Positions 5,679-9,246 of a DNA stretch of 9,246 nucleotides are shown one piece after another; positions within the stretch are counted from its first letter, which is position 1, and each line of letters begins with the position of its first letter. The position numbers were made by a program, and so were the translations under genes. Origin of the DNA: Accumulibacter sp. (GTDB taxonomy: Bacteria > Pseudomonadota > Gammaproteobacteria > Burkholderiales > Rhodocyclaceae); assembly GCA_031284185.1 (NCBI GenBank), contig JAITAJ010000319.1:1-9246 (forward strand). Direction: 5' to 3'. The notes under the pieces were generated by a model. The model made no database searches. It was given only the letters and a program-made list of their open reading frames with translations, and was not told the origin of the DNA.

Positions 5679-7601
5679 ATGTCTGACAGGGCAGGGTCTG
5701 TGTCTTTGAACGGCGAACCTGAAACCCCGACGCTCGGGGAGGTGCCGGACATCCCCGCGCGGACGGGCGAAAATACCGTGGCCGGGGCCGGCCCGCGCCC
5801 GGACGGCGACCCCGCTTTTCAAAGGCTCAGGGAACTCCTCTTTCTGCGCGAGATGGAACTTCTGCGCGCGCTGGAAAAGCGTCTGGACGATCCCGTCCAA
5901 CACGCGCGGGAAACCAGCGAGGTGATTGCCGAGGCCGTGCTGCTCCGGGCGCAGAAGGACAACATGCTGTACACCGCGCTCGAACCCATGGCGGAGAAAC
6001 TCTTCAAGGAAGCCTTGCGCCGAAGCCCGATGGACTTCGTCAACGCGCTCTTCCCGATCATGGGCCCCGCCATCCGGCGATCCATCGCGGAAACCTTCCG
6101 ATCCATGCTGGAAGGCTTCCACAAGACCGTGGAGCTGGTCTTTTCCTGGAAAGGCTTGCGCTGGCGGTGGGAAGCCCTGCGCACGGGGATGAGCTTCAGC
6201 GAGCTGGTATTGCTGCACACGCTGCTGTACCGGGTGGAGCAGATATTTTTCATCCACGCGGAAACCGGCCTCGTCCTGAACCACGTTTTCGACGAAGGCG
6301 TGGCGACCCAGGACGCGGACATGGTCTCCGCCATGCTCACGGCCATTCAGGATTTCGCGCGCGACTGCTTTGCCAGCGAACAGGGAGGCAGCCTGGATTC
6401 CCTGCAACTGGGCGAATTCGGCATTCTGGTGGAAAGGGGGACGACCGCCTATCTGGCCTGCGTGGTTCGCGGCACGGTGCCCCTGGAATTCAAGCAAAAG
6501 TTGAGGGATACCATGATCGCCATGCAGATCAAGTATGCCGACGACCTGAACGCCTTCACCGGCGACAGCGGGAAATTCGCCGCTTCCCGCTGGGAACTGG
6601 AAGACCTTCTGGACACCCGGCTCGCGGACACGGGCGCGCCGCTGCCCCTCTGGGTCAAGCTGATGCCGATGGCGGTGGGTCTGCTGCTGGCCGCCGGCGC
6701 GGGTTATTGGTGGTACGAGGCCCGGCAGCGCGACATCGAGCGCCGATACATGGAAGAAAGCCTGGTTCAGGTGGGCAAGGAACCGGGCATTCTGCTGGTG
6801 GAAGCCCGGCGGGATGACGTCAATCATTGGGAAGTGATCTACCAGAAAGACCCGCTCGCCAAGGACCCCAAAACGCTCCTGGATGCCAGGGGAATCGACC
6901 CTGGAACATACACCATGCTGTTGATTCCTTTCGTCTCGTATGAGACGGACATGGTGACCCGGAGGGTGAAGGAGCGCATCGACCCGCCGGAAAACGTGAG
7001 CATGGAATTCGACGGAGACGGTACCCTGCGTCTGCGCGGCAAGGCTTCGATGGGCTGGATTCTGCAAGCCCGTCAGGAAGCGCTGGCCCTGCCCGGAGTG
7101 GAGAAGGTCGACATGTCCGGGCTGACCGACCCGCGCATCGATGAGTTGAAACGCATGATCGCCCTGGTGGAAGGCACGGTGGTGGAGTTTCCGCTGGGCA
7201 AGGACGTGCCCGTGCCCGAAGACGCCGGCAAGCTGGCCAGGGCGATGGACACCCTCTCGGCGATCGAAAAGCTGGCCGGCGGCATGAACGTATCCGTCAA
7301 CCTGACGGTTTACGGACACGCCGACGCCACCGGCAATGACAAGCGTAACTACGAAATAAGCCAGGCCAGAGCCAGAACCATCGCCGCCATGCTGTACGCC
7401 CGCGGTTCGAGTATGCCCATTGCCATGTATGGTCTGGGAGCGGACTATGCCAACAGGGAAGGCGCCGAAAATGGCGGCAAAAATCACCCTCGCGGAGAAA
7501 CATCGGAATACACTGGCGACCGGGCCAGCCGGAAAGTGGAGTTGAAGGTACACTTGGCACAGCTTCCATCCGATGCCGGTGTGCTGAATCTCCTGCGTTG
7601 A
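5679..7601 (+). CDS. Membrane-spanning OmpA-family protein with cytosolic longin/roadblock-like domain (640 aa)
   Basis: Domains in order: residues 1-45, polar and probably flexible; 46-170, helical, with RELLFLREMELLRALEKRL (51-69) and SPMDFVNALFPIMGPAIRRS (116-135). Residues 171-315 (FSELVLLHTLLYRVEQIFFI, HAETGLVLNHVF, DADMVSAMLTAIQDFARDCF, AYLACVVRG, FTGDSGKF) have the alpha/beta order of a longin or roadblock/LC7 fold. Residues 323-345 are the only membrane segment. Residues 370-482 appear to hold one or two BON-like units (PPENVSMEFDGDGTLRLRGK...LPGVEKVDMSGL). Residues 500-626 are OmpA-like, with GHADATGNDKRNYEISQARA, where D549 and R564 match the diaminopimelate-binding Asp/Arg of OmpA. 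Topology is N-in, wall-binding C-out. I recall similar N-terminal regions in proteins annotated only as OmpA family. The SD is weak (GGCGGA). The small GTPase follows after 37 bases. Confidence 0.8.
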   Translation: MSDRAGSVSLNGEPETPTLGEVPDIPARTGENTVAGAGPRPDGDPAFQRLRELLFLREMELLRALEKRLDDPVQHARETSEVIAEAVLLRAQKDNMLYTALEPMAEKLFKEALRRSPMDFVNALFPIMGPAIRRSIAETFRSMLEGFHKTVELVFSWKGLRWRWEALRTGMSFSELVLLHTLLYRVEQIFFIHAETGLVLNHVFDEGVATQDADMVSAMLTAIQDFARDCFASEQGGSLDSLQLGEFGILVERGTTAYLACVVRGTVPLEFKQKLRDTMIAMQIKYADDLNAFTGDSGKFAASRWELEDLLDTRLADTGAPLPLWVKLMPMAVGLLLAAGAGYWWYEARQRDIERRYMEESLVQVGKEPGILLVEARRDDVNHWEVIYQKDPLAKDPKTLLDARGIDPGTYTMLLIPFVSYETDMVTRRVKERIDPPENVSMEFDGDGTLRLRGKASMGWILQARQEALALPGVEKVDMSGLTDPRIDELKRMIALVEGTVVEFPLGKDVPVPEDAGKLARAMDTLSAIEKLAGGMNVSVNLTVYGHADATGNDKRNYEISQARARTIAAMLYARGSSMPIAMYGLGADYANREGAENGGKNHPRGETSEYTGDRASRKVELKVHLAQLPSDAGVLNLLR

Positions 7602-7638
7602 ATCGGAAAAGCTCATTCAAAGACAAGACAGGCGTTGC

Positions 7639-8130
7639 ATGATCAACAAAAAAGTTTGCATGATAGGCGCGTTTTCCGTCGGGAAGAGCGCGTTGGTCGA
7701 GAGGTTCGTGCGCTCGGTGTTTTCCGATCGCTACCTTTCCACCGTGGGGGTGAAAATCAGCAAAAAGACGGTCAACGTCGATGACACCGATCTGACCGTG
7801 GTGTTATGGGACATGGAAGGCAAGGATGATTTCGCGGACGTCAACATGTCGTATCTTCGGGGAGCCATGGGGTTTTTCGTGGTCGTGGACGGCACCCGCA
7901 AGGAAACGCTGGACATGGCGCTGCATCTGCGCAAGCTGGCCTTGGACAAGGCCGGCGACATACCTCATGCCATGCTCATCAACAAGGCCGACCTGAAGTG
8001 GGAGGTCACCGACGATCAGCTCGCCTCTCTTGAAGCCACCGGCATTCCGATCATCAGAACCAGCGCGAAAACCGGCCACGCGGTCGAAGAAGCCTTCGTT
8101 TCGCTGGCCAGGGCCATGATGAAAGACTGA
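7639..8130 (+). CDS. Rab/Ras-like small GTPase (163 aa)
   Basis: All G-motifs are visible: P-loop G10-AFSV-GKS17; switch I Thr35 in YLSTVGVKI; G3 W57-DMEG61 at switch II; G4 NKAD 115-118; G5 TSAK 141-144. Length and order match a single Rab/Ras G domain, without a leader, membrane segment or C-terminal lipidation cysteine. Residue 62, directly after DMEG, is Lys where Ras and Rab have the catalytic Gln, so intrinsic hydrolysis may be low and a partner may supply catalysis. Bacterial relatives such as MglA switch between GTP and GDP under control of a roadblock partner (MglB). Here the preceding gene carries a longin/roadblock-like domain and could recruit or regulate this GTPase; that is inference. 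An AGG-type SD lies 9 bases upstream, and the next gene starts 9 bases after the stop, suggesting translational coupling. Confidence 0.93.
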   Translation: MINKKVCMIGAFSVGKSALVERFVRSVFSDRYLSTVGVKISKKTVNVDDTDLTVVLWDMEGKDDFADVNMSYLRGAMGFFVVVDGTRKETLDMALHLRKLALDKAGDIPHAMLINKADLKWEVTDDQLASLEATGIPIIRTSAKTGHAVEEAFVSLARAMMKD

Positions 8131-8139
8131 GGCCGTTTT

Positions 8140-9093
8140 ATGGGAACCCCAACCTTTTCTCCGACACAGGTGCCTATGTCCGTCCAAGACGACCGGTTGG
8201 CCATCGCCATTTTGCGGCAGATGGACATCGCCATCATCAGAAGGATCGATCCGTGGCGCTATGAGCTTTTCGGCGAACCGCCCGACGGCTTCACGAAGTT
8301 TTTCCGTCTGGACGAGTCGTCCGAGGAATTCTGGAAGCGATCCGAGATGCTGGATTTCTTCATGGAGGACGTGGAGGATTATTTCGCGCAGGGCAAGACG
8401 GGCGGCATTTCTTCCGGGGTATGGCATGAAGTGGACTCCGATCTGGAAGAAATCTCCTTCGTGGCCTATGCCCTCGATCTTGCCGACGAGCAGTTGGTCG
8501 TCGTGCGCATCCTGGGCGATGAATACCAGGAGAAGGTTCGCATTCTGCAGCGTGCCCGGCAGAATCTGCTGGAGCGCCACCGTCTGAACGTGGACCTCAA
8601 CATGTACAAGCAAAGATCCCGGCGGGACGGTCTGACCGGGCTGTTCAACCGGGCCACTTTCGACGATCTGTTGCAGCAGAACATGGCCATTTCGGAAAAG
8701 ACCGGCGCCAGATTTTCCCTGATCCTCATCGACATCGACGATTTCAAGAGAATCAACGACACTTACGGTCACGTGACCGGGGACATGGTGCTCTCCGGCA
8801 TCGGGCAGCTGTTGCAGACCATTCTGCGCCGGGAAGACGCGGCCTGCCGTTATGGCGGGGAAGAATTCGCCATCCTGGTCCAATATGCCAATCGGAACCA
8901 GGTGACCAATGCGGCGGAAAAGATCCGCAGGCAGGTGGAGAAATACCCGTTCAACCTGTCGCCGCCGATTTCCGTGAGCATCGGCGGCGGCACGTACCAG
9001 TTGACCGAGACGGCGGAGAGTTTCATCAACCGGGTCGATTCGGCGCTCTACGAGGCCAAGCGCAACGGCAAGAACCGGGTCGTCGTGCTCTGA
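8140..9093 (+). CDS. Diguanylate cyclase (GGEEF) with unassigned N-terminal sensor-like domain (317 aa)
   Basis: The C-terminal half (about residues 155-317) is a complete GGDEF domain: DGLTGLFNRATFD at 163-175, metal-binding IDIDDFKRINDTYGH at 197-211, the active-site GGEEF at 239-243, and VDSALYEAKRNGKNRV near the end. RRED (230-233) lies exactly five residues before GGEEF, so the RxxD inhibitory site for product feedback is intact. The enzyme should make c-di-GMP from two GTP. Residues 15-130 (LRQMDIAIIRRIDPWRYELF, FTKFFRLDES, LVVVRILGDEYQEKV) could be a PAS-like sensor, but I cannot assign it. Residues 128-158 form a helical linker typical of dimeric cyclases. There is no membrane segment, so input probably comes from a protein partner such as the GTPase. 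ATG 8140 is preferred because GAGG lies 7 bases upstream; ATG 8176 is possible. Confidence 0.92.
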   Translation: MGTPTFSPTQVPMSVQDDRLAIAILRQMDIAIIRRIDPWRYELFGEPPDGFTKFFRLDESSEEFWKRSEMLDFFMEDVEDYFAQGKTGGISSGVWHEVDSDLEEISFVAYALDLADEQLVVVRILGDEYQEKVRILQRARQNLLERHRLNVDLNMYKQRSRRDGLTGLFNRATFDDLLQQNMAISEKTGARFSLILIDIDDFKRINDTYGHVTGDMVLSGIGQLLQTILRREDAACRYGGEEFAILVQYANRNQVTNAAEKIRRQVEKYPFNLSPPISVSIGGGTYQLTETAESFINRVDSALYEAKRNGKNRVVVL

Positions 9094-9124
9094 TCGCGGC
9101 GGGTAATCTTCGTGGGGCAGGATG

Positions 9125-9246
9125 TTCAGAGGACAGAGGTTTGAGAGGACAGAAGACAGAGGTTAGAGAGGACAGAAGACAGATGAGTTTGCGGCGCTTC
9201 GCGCCGGATGAGAACGAAGAACCAAGCGCTCGGGTTCAGAGGATAG
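9125..9246. repeat. Dispersed repeat, copy 3, running to the window edge
   Basis: It starts TTCAGAGGACAGAG like copy 2, 31 bases after the diguanylate cyclase stop. GAGAGGACAGAAGACAGA occurs twice with a 23-base period (9143-9160 and 9166-9183). Then come TGAGTTTG, a perfect CGGCGC-TTC-GCGCCG hairpin (9192-9206), and GAACCAAGCGCTCGG. A new TTCAGAGGA begins at 9235, so the element or another unit probably continues beyond the window. Confidence 0.8.

Noticed and set aside
5319..7616. 765-residue open frame on the minus strand opposite the OmpA-family gene
   Set aside because: It is the antisense shadow of a GC-rich gene: His/Gly/Gln-rich and low in structure, with no SD, while the plus strand carries clear domain motifs.
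7804..8883. 359-residue minus-strand frame across the GTPase and cyclase genes
   Set aside because: It covers two genes with complete motifs on the other strand and has no features of its own.
9125..9183. CRISPR-like short direct repeats in copy 3
   Set aside because: There are only two full 18-base units with 5-base gaps, no spacers of normal size and no cas genes; it is a tandem part of the dispersed repeat.

Overview
The window is GC-rich Gram-negative chromosome. A lipid-transport-type outer-membrane lipoprotein, an AsmA-like envelope protein, a YmdB-type macrodomain gene, an OmpA-family peptidoglycan-binding protein and a tRNA-Asn with encoded CCA together suggest a proteobacterium. A betaproteobacterium, perhaps of the Rhodocyclales type, is my guess from overall protein flavour; it was not tested by any search.

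Layout. Positions 1-1179 are read from the minus strand: tRNA-Asn(GUU) with a strong promoter, then about 380 bases without a recognisable gene, a small winged-helix-like protein, a copy of a dispersed repeat, and the N-terminal part of an Rpn/YhgA-type PD-(D/E)XK nuclease that runs off the left edge. From 1239 everything reads on the plus strand: an AsmA-like membrane protein with an unusual cytosolic N-terminal domain, a PqiC-like lipoprotein whose last codons and stop lie inside a second copy of the repeat, and a macrodomain O-acetyl-ADP-ribose deacetylase (ymdB type).

The most interesting part is 4779-9093. After a terminator-like palindrome and an extended -10 promoter come four closely spaced genes (gaps 45, 37 and 9 bases). 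They encode a coiled-coil protein with three 11-residue repeats; a single-pass membrane protein with a large cytosolic part that looks like a longin/roadblock-type fold and a periplasmic BON-like plus OmpA peptidoglycan-binding part; a Rab/Ras-like small GTPase with Lys in place of the catalytic Gln; and a diguanylate cyclase with intact GGEEF and inhibitory RxxD sites behind an unassigned N-terminal domain. Read together they suggest a cell-wall-anchored small-GTPase module that reports to c-di-GMP signalling. The individual domains are familiar, but I know of no described function for the combination.

The same GGACAGAAGACAGA-type repeat with a CGGCGC/GCGCCG hairpin occurs three times (near 368, 3885 and 9125). 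It sits between genes or across a gene end and forms the right edge of the window.
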